In this document: in pieces, positions 40,797-49,073 of the stretch
Layout: each line of letters begins with the position of its first letter
Numbering within the stretch: the first letter of the stretch is position 1
Origin: Acidobacteriota bacterium
GTDB taxonomy: Bacteria; Acidobacteriota; UBA6911
Assembly: GCA_031271905.1 (NCBI GenBank)
Contig: JAISUT010000056.1
Span: 41,856-105,855, forward strand
Length of the DNA stretch: 64,000 nucleotides
Direction: 5' to 3'
The notes under the pieces: model-generated
Seen by the model: only the letters and a program-made list of their open reading frames with translations
Databases searched by the model: none
Told to the model about the DNA's origin: nothing
Made by a program: the position numbers and the translations under genes

Positions 40797-43292
40797 ATGA
40801 ATAGAGCATTGAAGAGTCTGGGGCTGGCTTGGTTGCCTGCCGTGTGCGCCGGGTTGTTGCTCGCGGCGACCGCGCAGGCGGGGTCGGTCACGGACAGCCA
40901 CGGGAATGTGGGTTACGACACGGCGGAGGAGTGCGACGCCGCCGTGGCTGCGGGCACGGCCCGTTTCTATCGTTCCTATACCAAGAACCCGCCGTTGGAA
41001 CGCGCCGGCGAGGTGTCCGTCAAGACGATGAAGATCAGCGACCTGACCACGGCCGCCGAAGCCGCCGGCAAGCTGGGTTACGATGCCGCCAACTACACCT
41101 ACGGTTCTTGCGACTTGGGCGTGGGGCGGTCCAACGGGCGCGCAGGCGTCGCCCGCGAGCTGATCGGCAAGTACGTGCCGTTCAGGCACGACACGCCCAT
41201 CAACGGCTACATGGACGCGGCGGGCGCCGTGGTGCGCGCCACCATGCAGCAATGCGACAACAATTTCAGCGGCCCCCTGCCGCGCCCCGTCAACCGCAAG
41301 GCGCCGGCGCCGGCGGCCGTGGCGGAGAAGCCCGCGCCCGCCGTCCCGGTGGAGTGCGTGGCGACCATCCTGGTCCCCGCCAAGTTCGAGACCCGCACCG
41401 AGCGGGTGGTCAAGGTCCCCGAGACCAAGCGGTACGAGACGGTGCCGCCCACGTATAAGACGGTCACCGAACGGGTGCTGGTGAAGCCGGAGACCCGGCG
41501 CCAGATCCCGGTGCCCGCCACCTACAAGACCGTGGCCGAGGAGGTCGTGGTGCGCCCCGCGTTCTTCCGCGAGGAGCCGGTGCCCGCCACCTACAAGACC
41601 GTGTCCGAGCAGGTCGTGGTCAAGCCCGCCAGCACCAGGCTGGAGGTCGTCCCCGCCACGTACAAGACCGTGACCGAGCGGGTGCTGGACACCGCCGAGC
41701 GCAAGGAGCTGCGCGTCATCCCGGCGGAATACGCCGAGAAGGAGGAGCGCATCATCGACCGGCCCGCCACCACCCGGGTGGAGACCGTCCCCGCCACGTA
41801 CAAGACCGTGACCGAGCGGGTGCGCATCAAGGAGGAGTACCTCCGCTACGAGCCGATCGAGCTGCCGTTGCGCCAGATCACCGAGCGCGTGCTGCGCTCG
41901 CAGGCCAGCGCCCGGCTGGAAGCCCTCAGCCCGCAACTGCGCACCGAGACGGAGCGCGTGATGGTCAAAGAGGCGAGCACCCGCCTGGTCGAGGTGCCTG
42001 CGGTGTTCGAGACCGTCTCCGAGCGGATCAAGGTCGCCGACGCCACCCGCGAGTGGAAGCGCGGGCGCGCCTGGGTCGGCCAGGCCGTCGAGGTGCGCCC
42101 CCTGCGCGGGTTCGTGGTCGGGCCTGACGGCCGGGTGGACGGCTCCAGGGTCGCCGTGCCCGCCGCCGCCAACCCGCGGTCTCTCGGCGTCGTGGACACC
42201 GGGGTCGTGACTGCGGACAACACCAACCTCGACGACGACGTCATGTGCCTGGTGGAGATCCCGGAGCAGTACCAGGTCATCACCAAGCAGGTGCTGAAGA
42301 CCCCCGCCACCGTGCGCGAGGAGGTCATCCCCGCCGAGTACGCCACCATCGACCACAGGGTGCTGGCGGCCGACGCCCGGACGCGCGAGATCGCCATCCC
42401 GGAGACCTACCAGACCGTCACCCGCTGGGTGATCGACATCGAGAAGCTGCGCGCCGCGGGCTACAAGTTCGACGACAAGGGCGACATCATCGCCACCCCG
42501 ACGGGTGATCGCGTGTTGCGCGCCGCCGACGTGAACAAGCAGGGCGGGGTCAGCGCCGGCGCCAACTCCGGCCGCGAGGGGTACGTGCGCGAGATCACCG
42601 TGCCCGCCGAATACAGCACCATCACCCGGCAGGTCGTCGACCGCCCCGCCACCGTGCGCACGGTGGAGGTGCCCGCCACCTACAAGGTCGTCAAGACGCA
42701 GGTCGTCTCCCGTCCGGCGCGCACCGAGGAGGTGGTCATACCCGCCACCTACAAGACCGTGACCCGGCAGGTCGTCGACCGCCCCGCCACCACGCGCGAG
42801 GTCGCCGTCCCGGCCGTCACCCGCTCCGTCGAGCGCCGCGTGGTGGACGTCCCCGCCACGACCCGCCAGATCCCGGTGCCCGCCCAGACCGAGCGGATAG
42901 AGCGCCGCGTGATCGACAAGCCAGCGACCTTCCGCGAGGAGGTCGTCCCGGCCGAGTACAAGACCATCGAGCGCATGGTGGTGGACACGCCCGCCTCGAC
43001 GCGGGAAGTCGTCGTCCCCGCCCAGTATGAGACCATCTCCTACCAGGTCAAGGTCGCCGACGCCGAGGTCGTGCGCCGCGCCGTTTTGTGCGAGACCAAC
43101 GCCACCCCGGCGAAGATCCGGGAGATCCAGACCGCCCTGCGCGCCGCCGGTTTCGACCCCGGCGCCATCGACGGCACCCTGCGCGCCGCCACCATGAGCG
43201 CGGTGCGCCGCTACCAGCAGGCGAAGGGCCTGCCAGTGGACGGCTACCTCAACCTCGACACGGTCAAGTCGCTGGGCGTCAGCCCGGACTAG
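40797..43292 (+). CDS. Secreted protein with about 20 copies of a 23-aa repeat (consensus TYKTVTERVVVKPATTREVVVPA) and a C-terminal peptidoglycan-binding domain
   Basis: Signal peptide MNRALKSLGLAWLPAVCAGLLLAATAQA; exact 23-residue periodicity counted by hand; C-terminal REIQTALRAAGFDPGAIDGTLRAATMSAVRRYQQAKGLPVDGYLNLDTVKSLGV matches the PG_binding_1 pattern. Confidence 0.85.
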   Translation: MNRALKSLGLAWLPAVCAGLLLAATAQAGSVTDSHGNVGYDTAEECDAAVAAGTARFYRSYTKNPPLERAGEVSVKTMKISDLTTAAEAAGKLGYDAANYTYGSCDLGVGRSNGRAGVARELIGKYVPFRHDTPINGYMDAAGAVVRATMQQCDNNFSGPLPRPVNRKAPAPAAVAEKPAPAVPVECVATILVPAKFETRTERVVKVPETKRYETVPPTYKTVTERVLVKPETRRQIPVPATYKTVAEEVVVRPAFFREEPVPATYKTVSEQVVVKPASTRLEVVPATYKTVTERVLDTAERKELRVIPAEYAEKEERIIDRPATTRVETVPATYKTVTERVRIKEEYLRYEPIELPLRQITERVLRSQASARLEALSPQLRTETERVMVKEASTRLVEVPAVFETVSERIKVADATREWKRGRAWVGQAVEVRPLRGFVVGPDGRVDGSRVAVPAAANPRSLGVVDTGVVTADNTNLDDDVMCLVEIPEQYQVITKQVLKTPATVREEVIPAEYATIDHRVLAADARTREIAIPETYQTVTRWVIDIEKLRAAGYKFDDKGDIIATPTGDRVLRAADVNKQGGVSAGANSGREGYVREITVPAEYSTITRQVVDRPATVRTVEVPATYKVVKTQVVSRPARTEEVVIPATYKTVTRQVVDRPATTREVAVPAVTRSVERRVVDVPATTRQIPVPAQTERIERRVIDKPATFREEVVPAEYKTIERMVVDTPASTREVVVPAQYETISYQVKVADAEVVRRAVLCETNATPAKIREIQTALRAAGFDPGAIDGTLRAATMSAVRRYQQAKGLPVDGYLNLDTVKSLGVSPD

Positions 43293-43312
43293 CCGGACGA
43301 CGGCGTCCACAC

Positions 43313-43357
43313 CGGGCGGGGGTTCCGACGGCGTCGGGGCCTCCGCCCGTTTTTTTT
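43313..43357 (+). terminator. Rho-independent terminator after the repeat-protein gene
   Basis: CGGGCGGGGG ... CCTCCGCCCG followed by T8. Confidence 0.88.
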
Positions 43358-43551
43358 CTGCGGCGCGCCGCCGTTTCCCGCAGGGCTGCGCCCGTCTCCG
43401 CCCCCGTCCGAACGCCCCCGGGGCGGACGGCGGGCAATCCGGCAGTCCGGTGTTGCGCGGTCGGGGCGCATGTGGTACATTGTCCGCTCATTTTCAAGCG
43501 GTTTTGGCGGTTTGCAGGCAGACAGGGAGAAATGATCGCAAGGAAGGCGTC

Positions 43552-44304
43552 GTGGGCACAACTAAACTGACTCGAAAGGAAATACTCTCGGACGACCCGG
43601 TGCATGACGGCATCCTCCGGCTGTTCGGGATCCTCCAAGGCAACCGGAGGCTGATCGCCGTCTCCCTCGCCGTGGCCGTCGTGTTGGCGGTCGGCCTCTG
43701 GGCGGGTTCCCGGTACTTGGACGCCCGCGCCCTCGCGGCTGCGGAACGGCTCGGCAAGGGCATGGACTTTTTCATGGCGAACGTGTCGGCGGACGCCGGG
43801 GATGGCGCCGACCCTTACGCCTCGGGCGACGGGACGCCGACCTTCAAAAGCGACGAGGCGAAGTACCAGGCGGCGGCGAAGGAGTTCGCCGCCGTCGCCG
43901 ACGCCTTCGGCGCGGGTGAGACGGCGAAGACCGCCCGCTATTTCCTCGGCTTGACCCAGTTGAAGCTCGGCAAGAAGGACGAGGCGGTCAAGACTTTGGA
44001 GAAGGTCGCCTTCGGCTCGGGCAGCCGCACGGTCGGCTACCTCGCCAAGAAGGCGCTGGCGGGGCACTACGCGGAGTCCGGCAACGCCAAGGGCGCGGCG
44101 GAGCTGCTCCAGGGGATGGTCAAGGACTCCAAGTGCGACCTGCCGAAAGAGGAGCTGAGCCTGCAACTCTCCCGCGTCCTGGTCGCCGACGGCAAGAAGG
44201 ACGAGGCGGTCAAGGTCTTGCGGGAGGCGACCGAGCAGCCGGGGGACGCCTTCGGGACTTACAACAGCCAGGTGCTCGCGGAGATAGAGAAGTTGCAGAA
44301 ATAA
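43552..44304 (+). CDS. Membrane-anchored TPR-like (YfgM-like) protein, GTG start
   Basis: TM helix RRLIAVSLAVAVVLAVGLWAGSRYL followed by TPR-like repeats. Confidence 0.65.
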   Translation: MGTTKLTRKEILSDDPVHDGILRLFGILQGNRRLIAVSLAVAVVLAVGLWAGSRYLDARALAAAERLGKGMDFFMANVSADAGDGADPYASGDGTPTFKSDEAKYQAAAKEFAAVADAFGAGETAKTARYFLGLTQLKLGKKDEAVKTLEKVAFGSGSRTVGYLAKKALAGHYAESGNAKGAAELLQGMVKDSKCDLPKEELSLQLSRVLVADGKKDEAVKVLREATEQPGDAFGTYNSQVLAEIEKLQK

Positions 44305-44421
44305 CGGCGCGGCTGAAGGCGGGGGCGCTTCGCAAGGCGCCGTCCTTGACAAAGGCCTCCCCGCCAATATAATTTGCTTTTTTTGCCTGTCGCCTGCGTC
44401 GGGAAATTTGCGGAGTTGGGC

Positions 44422-44952
44422 GTGTTCATCGAGATCGAGGGGTTGAAGGACAAGCCGCGTCGCGTCCAGCATGTGTTCCCGGTCGATGAAATACCGTTCC
44501 AGCACGAGGATGCATGGCTCGACAGCCCGGTGGCGGTGGATTTCAAGCTGACCCCCGACGGGCGGGAGTTGCGCGTCCGAGGGAAGATGGAGACGTCCGT
44601 GCGTTGCCGTTGCTCGCGGTGCGCGAAGGAGTTCGCGCGACCGGTCGTGGCGGAGTTCGACCTCTCCTACACGCCGCAACCCGATTGGGGCGGCGGGGCT
44701 TCGGAGGTCGAGCTGGAGTACGGGGACATGGACGTCGGGTATTACGACGGCGTCAGTTTTGACGTGAACACGATGGCGCTCGAACAGATCGAGCTCGCCA
44801 TGCCGATGCAGTACGTGTGTCGGGATAACTGCAAGGGGCTCTGTTATAGATGCGGGGCCGATTTAAACGAGGGGTCGTGCTCCTGTGAAGAGGAGCCGGA
44901 TGCGCGGCTGTCCGCCCTGCTGCAATGGCGGGAGAGGCGGGCGGGCGGATAG
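44422..44952 (+). CDS. DUF177/YceD family protein (GTG start)
   Basis: VRCRCSRCAKEFARPVVAEFDL, CRDNCKGLCYRCGADLNEGSCSC; immediately upstream of rpmF. Confidence 0.88.
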   Translation: MFIEIEGLKDKPRRVQHVFPVDEIPFQHEDAWLDSPVAVDFKLTPDGRELRVRGKMETSVRCRCSRCAKEFARPVVAEFDLSYTPQPDWGGGASEVELEYGDMDVGYYDGVSFDVNTMALEQIELAMPMQYVCRDNCKGLCYRCGADLNEGSCSCEEEPDARLSALLQWRERRAGG

Positions 44953-45066
44953 GGGCGCAAGCCGGCGGAGTCCCGGCGCATGCGCGCCGTCGCGACAGGC
45001 CGCCAGGGCGGTTCCGCCTCATCCGGTTCACGAACGGGCGTCGTCCCCTGTGATGGAGAAGTTCTC

Positions 45067-45252
45067 ATGCCGAATCCGAAACGGAGACATTCCAAGTCGC
45101 GTCGCGGCAAGCGCCGCGCGCATGATTTCCTGCAAACCGTGACCCCCGGCGTCTGCCCCAACTGCCAGAACCCCAAGCCGCCGCATCAGGCGTGTGCCAA
45201 GTGCGGCTACTACAAGGGGAAGCAGGTGATGGAAGCCGAGGAAGAATATTAG
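45067..45252 (+). CDS. rpmF: 50S ribosomal protein L32
   Basis: MPNPKRRHSKSRRGKRRAHDFLQ ... CPNCQNPKPPHQACAKCGYYKGKQV. Confidence 0.96.
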   Translation: MPNPKRRHSKSRRGKRRAHDFLQTVTPGVCPNCQNPKPPHQACAKCGYYKGKQVMEAEEEY

Positions 45253-45377
45253 GGAGCCTCTAATTAAAACCGGATGCTGCGCTGCGCCTCGGTCGAAAAT
45301 GCTCATTCGCCTCGGCAAACTCCGCTTTTCGACCTGCGGCGACGCCTTGTCTGCGAGGTTTTTAGAGGTCCCCATTA
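45248..45377. mobile_element. MITE-like short element with terminal inverted repeats and 4-bp ATTA duplication
   Basis: ATTA|GGGAGCCTCTAATTAAAACC ... GGTTTTTAGAGGTCCCC|ATTA, with internal GGTCGAAAA/TTTTCGACC inverted repeat. Confidence 0.6.
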
Positions 45378-45450
45378 GCCGCCGGTCTGTGGCCTGTGGT
45401 TTGCCGTAGGCGGCGAACCGCCTGCGGTCGCCCGCCATCGGCTGAAACGG

Positions 45451-46494
45451 GTGGGACATAATCCTTTGATTACGATTGCTGTGGACGGCATGGGGAGCGA
45501 CAACGCCCCCGCCAGCGAGGTCGAGGGCGTCGTCTCCGCCGTGAAGGCTTGGGACGTGAAGGTGCTCCTTGTCGGGAAGGAGTCCGTCCTCGCTCCGCTT
45601 CTCAAAGAGGGGGGCGGGGAGGGCCTGCCCATCGAGGTGCGCAACGCCTCCGAGGTGGTGGCGATGGACGAGCCCCCTACGGCGGCATTGCGCAAGAAGC
45701 GCGACTCCTCCATCCGCGTCGCCGCCGACCTGGTGCGCACGGGCGATGCCGTGGGGCTGGTCAGCGCGGGGAACACGGGCGCCGTCATGGCGACCTCCAA
45801 GTTGGTGTTCGGCATGGTTCCCGGCGTGGACCGTCCGGCGCTGGCGACGGTGCTGCCCACGCTCACCGGCCACTCGGTGATGCTCGACGTGGGCGCCAAC
45901 GTGGCGTGCAAGCCCCACCACCTCGTGCAATTCGCCGTCATGGGGCACCTGTTCAGCAAGAAGATCGTCGGGGTCGCGAGCCCCCGCGTCGGGCTGATGT
46001 CGGTCGGGGAGGAGGAGTCCAAGGGCAACGACCTGGTCAAGGAAGTCCACCAGATACTCAAGCAGGCCAACCTGAATTTCATCGGCAACGTGGAGGGGCG
46101 GGACATCTACGGCGGCCGCGTCGATGTGATCGTCTGCGACGGCTTCACCGGCAACGTGGCGCTCAAGACCAGCGAGGGGCTCATCGAGGCGATGCTCAAG
46201 CTCATGCGGGAGGAGCTGTCGCGCGACATGCAGGCGAAGCTGGGCGCGGCGCTCAGCCGGCAGGCGTTCCGGCGGCTCAAGAAGCGGCTCGACTACTCGG
46301 AATACGGCGGGGCGCCGCTCTTGGGGTTGCGCGGGGCGTCGATCATCTGCCACGGCCGTTCGAGCGGCAACGCCATCAAGAACGCCATCCGGGTGGCGAA
46401 GGAGTTCGCCGAAAAACAGGTGGAGCCGATGCTGGAGGCGGAGCTGGGCAAGATCGACAGCGAAGCGTACGGGAAGTCGAAGACGTCGGAATAA
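45451..46494 (+). CDS. plsX: Phosphate acyltransferase PlsX
   Basis: ITIAVDGMGSDNAP, VSAGNTGAVMATS, MLDVGANVACKPHHLVQFA, VCDGFTGNVALKTSEG. Confidence 0.93.
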   Translation: MGHNPLITIAVDGMGSDNAPASEVEGVVSAVKAWDVKVLLVGKESVLAPLLKEGGGEGLPIEVRNASEVVAMDEPPTAALRKKRDSSIRVAADLVRTGDAVGLVSAGNTGAVMATSKLVFGMVPGVDRPALATVLPTLTGHSVMLDVGANVACKPHHLVQFAVMGHLFSKKIVGVASPRVGLMSVGEEESKGNDLVKEVHQILKQANLNFIGNVEGRDIYGGRVDVIVCDGFTGNVALKTSEGLIEAMLKLMREELSRDMQAKLGAALSRQAFRRLKKRLDYSEYGGAPLLGLRGASIICHGRSSGNAIKNAIRVAKEFAEKQVEPMLEAELGKIDSEAYGKSKTSE

Positions 46495-46605
46495 GGGGAT
46501 GCGCGCGGGCAAGGTGCCGTCGCGGCATCCGGGGCCTCATGCAGGCGCCCGCCGGAAAATGGAAGAATGGAAGAACAGCAGAAAGAGAAGAGGGAGGAAC
46601 GGGGA

Positions 46606-46845
46606 ATGTCATCTTCTGTGGATGAAAAGGTGAAGTCGATCATCGTGGAGCAACTGGGCGTAGGCGAGGCGGAGGTCACCGGGAGCGCGTCGTTCGTGGA
46701 CGACTTGGGGGCGGACTCCTTGGACACGATAGAGCTGGTGATGGCTTTCGAGGAAGCCTTCGGCATCGAGATACCGGACGAGGCCGCCGAGAAGATCAAG
46801 ACGGTGCAGGACGCCGTCAAGTACGTCGAAGACCATTTGAACTGA
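46606..46845 (+). CDS. acpP: Acyl carrier protein
   Basis: [49 protein letters not shown]. Confidence 0.96.
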   Translation: MSSSVDEKVKSIIVEQLGVGEAEVTGSASFVDDLGADSLDTIELVMAFEEAFGIEIPDEAAEKIKTVQDAVKYVEDHLN

Positions 46846-46847
46846 CA

Positions 46848-46919
46848 CCGGGGCGGTTGCGAAAAAACGGACGTCGCGCCGGCGCGCTTGCGCGAGGACG
46901 CCCAGCCGCCCCGGCTTTT
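46848..46919 (+). terminator. Terminator-like structure after acpP
   Basis: CCGGGGCGG ... CCGCCCCGG followed by CTTTTC; long loop. Confidence 0.5.
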
Positions 46920-46992
46920 CCCGTCGCGGCGCGTCCCGTCGTCGAGGTTTTCGCGGACGCCCACTAACCCAGAATCATAACGGAGACATATC

Positions 46993-47769
46993 ATGAAGAT
47001 TGTCGTTTGCGTCAAATATGTTCCAGACACCGCGATCAAGGCGAAAATCGCCGCGAGCGGCAAGGACGTCGATCTCGCGGGGGTCGCCTTCGTGGTGAAC
47101 CCCTATGACGAATTCGCCGTGGAGGAGGCCCTGAAGATCAAGGAGAAGCTCGGCGGGGAGGTCGTCGTCGTAGGCGCGGGCGCGGAAGCTGCGACCCAGG
47201 GGTTGCGCACTTGCCTGGCGATGGGCGCCGACTCGGCGGTCTTGATCAAAGACCCCGCGCTGGAGAACGCCGACTCGTTCGTCCTCGGCACGGTGCTCGC
47301 CAAAGCCGTCGGCGAGCTCTCGCCCGACCTGATCCTCTTCGGCAAGCACGCTATCGGCGTGGACAACGGCCAGGTGCCCGCAGTCGTGGCGGAACTGCTC
47401 GACCTGCCGCAGGCGTCCGTGGTCACGAAACTCGATGTCACAGACAAGACGTTCGTCGCGGAGCGCGACATCGAAGGCGCGCAGGAAGTCGTCGAAGGCA
47501 GCCTGCCCGCCGTCATCACCGCCCAGAAGGGGCTGAACACGCCGCGCCTGGCGTCCCTCAAGGGGATCATGGCCGCCAAGAAGAAGCAGGTCGTCGTGAA
47601 ATCGACCGCCGACCTGGGGCTGGACGCCGACGCGCTGAAGCCGCGCATCGCGGTGGAGCTGGTCACCCTGCCCCCGTCCCGGCCGCCGGGAAAGGTGCTC
47701 AAGGGCGAGGTCGCCGACACGGTCCCGCAACTTGTCAAGCTGCTGCACGAGGAGGCGAAGGTCATCTAG
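46993..47769 (+). CDS. etfB: Electron transfer flavoprotein beta subunit
   Basis: MKIVVCVKYVPDT, VNPYDEFAVEEALKIKE, FGKHAIGVDNGQVPAVVAELLDLPQ, AKKKQV. Confidence 0.94.
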   Translation: MKIVVCVKYVPDTAIKAKIAASGKDVDLAGVAFVVNPYDEFAVEEALKIKEKLGGEVVVVGAGAEAATQGLRTCLAMGADSAVLIKDPALENADSFVLGTVLAKAVGELSPDLILFGKHAIGVDNGQVPAVVAELLDLPQASVVTKLDVTDKTFVAERDIEGAQEVVEGSLPAVITAQKGLNTPRLASLKGIMAAKKKQVVVKSTADLGLDADALKPRIAVELVTLPPSRPPGKVLKGEVADTVPQLVKLLHEEAKVI

Positions 47770-47838
47770 CCCGCAGGCTGGCGAGCCATGCGATAACCAG
47801 GGAATCGAGGGATATTCAAAGGAAATTGGAGGAGAGAA

Positions 47839-48813
47839 ATGGCCCAGGGAATTCTGGTCTTCATCGAGGAGAGGGACGGCAAGGTGAAAAAGCCGTCGCT
47901 GGAGGCGTTGTCTGCGGCGCGCAAGCTGGCCGATCAGGCGGGCGAGAAGGTGACCGCCCTGCGCGTAGGCCCGGGCGAGGCTTCGGAGAATCTGGCGGCC
48001 TACGGCGCCGACCGCGTCGTCGCGGCGTCGCACGACCTGTTGAAATCCTATGCCACCGAGGCGTATGCGGCGACGGTGGCGCAGGTGGTGAAAAACGAGC
48101 AGCCGCGCGTCGTCCTCGGCTCGGCGAGCGCCATGGGCAGGGACTTGCTGCCGCGCGTCGCCGCCAAGCTGGGGGTGGGGCTGGCGCAGGACTGCATCGA
48201 GCTGGCTGCCGCCGGCGGGCAGCTCGAATGCGTGCGCCCGATCTACGCGGGCAAGGCATACGCCAAGGTGAAGCTGTTGCTGGAGCCCGCCATCGCGACG
48301 CTCCGCCCCAACGTGTTCGCGTTGGCCGCGCCTGACGCGGGTCGCACTGCGGAGACGGTGGCGTTCGCGCCGGAGATCGGCGCCGACAAAGTGCGCGCCT
48401 CCGTGAAGGAGGTGAAGGCGGCGGCAGGGCAGAAGCTGGAGCTGACCGAGGCGAACATCATCGTCTCCGGCGGGCGCGGGATGAAAGGACCTGAGAACTT
48501 CCCGGTCATCGAGCAGCTCGCGGACGCGCTGGGCGCCGCCGTGGGCGCATCCCGCGCGGCGGTGGACGCCGGCTGGATAGACCACACGCACCAGGTGGGG
48601 CAGACCGGCAAGACCGTCTCCCCGACGCTGTACATCGCCTGCGGGATCAGCGGCGCCATCCAGCACTTGGCGGGGATGTCCTCGTCCAAGTACATCGTGG
48701 CGATCAACAAAGACCCGGAGGCGCCGATCCTCAGCATCGCCGACTACAGCATCGTCGGCGACCTGTTCGCGGTCGTGCCTGCGCTGACGGAAGAAGTGAA
48801 GAAGCTTTCATAA
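47839..48813 (+). CDS. etfA: Electron transfer flavoprotein alpha subunit
   Basis: IIVSGGRGMKGPENFPVIEQLADALGAAVGASRAAVDAGW, QVGQTGKTVSPTLYIACGISGAIQHLAGM. Confidence 0.95.
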   Translation: MAQGILVFIEERDGKVKKPSLEALSAARKLADQAGEKVTALRVGPGEASENLAAYGADRVVAASHDLLKSYATEAYAATVAQVVKNEQPRVVLGSASAMGRDLLPRVAAKLGVGLAQDCIELAAAGGQLECVRPIYAGKAYAKVKLLLEPAIATLRPNVFALAAPDAGRTAETVAFAPEIGADKVRASVKEVKAAAGQKLELTEANIIVSGGRGMKGPENFPVIEQLADALGAAVGASRAAVDAGWIDHTHQVGQTGKTVSPTLYIACGISGAIQHLAGMSSSKYIVAINKDPEAPILSIADYSIVGDLFAVVPALTEEVKKLS

Positions 48814-48881
48814 GGCGCATGCCCCGGAGGGGCGTGGTTTTGAGTGCGCCGTCTGTGGGGCGCGAAGCGCGGAACCGGCAG

Positions 48882-48992
48882 GCGACCGCGAAGCGGTTGC
48901 GCTGAAGGCAACCGTTTGATGCAGGGTGCAACCCTTTCAGGGTTGGATTCTTTTCTGCAAACGCTTCGCGGTCGCTGTCGGGGCTTCGCCCC
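48882..48992. repeat. Cluster of nested inverted repeats between etfA and pgpH
   Basis: 18-bp arms GCGACCGCGAAGCGGTTG / CAAACGCTTCGCGGTCGC, internal GGTTGC/GCAACC and CAACCCT/AGGGTTG hairpins, and GGGGCTTCGCCCC. Confidence 0.7.
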
Positions 48993-49073
48993 GCACCTCG
49001 CAACGCCCCTGTGTTAAACCGTGGTTTGGCGCAGGGGCGGGTTGGCGGTTAATGGCATTGTGGAGGTGATCCG

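Noticed and set aside
40797-43292. Possible CRISPR or minisatellite because of 69-bp periodicity
   Set aside because: DNA units are not near-identical and there are no unique spacers; periodicity is at protein level in an open frame with signal peptide and C-terminal domain.
40764-43310. 848-aa minus-strand repetitive ORF (HGLVGGGHRDLA... repeats)
   Set aside because: Mirror of the 23-aa repeat gene; no start signals, and its repeats arise only because the sense gene is periodic.
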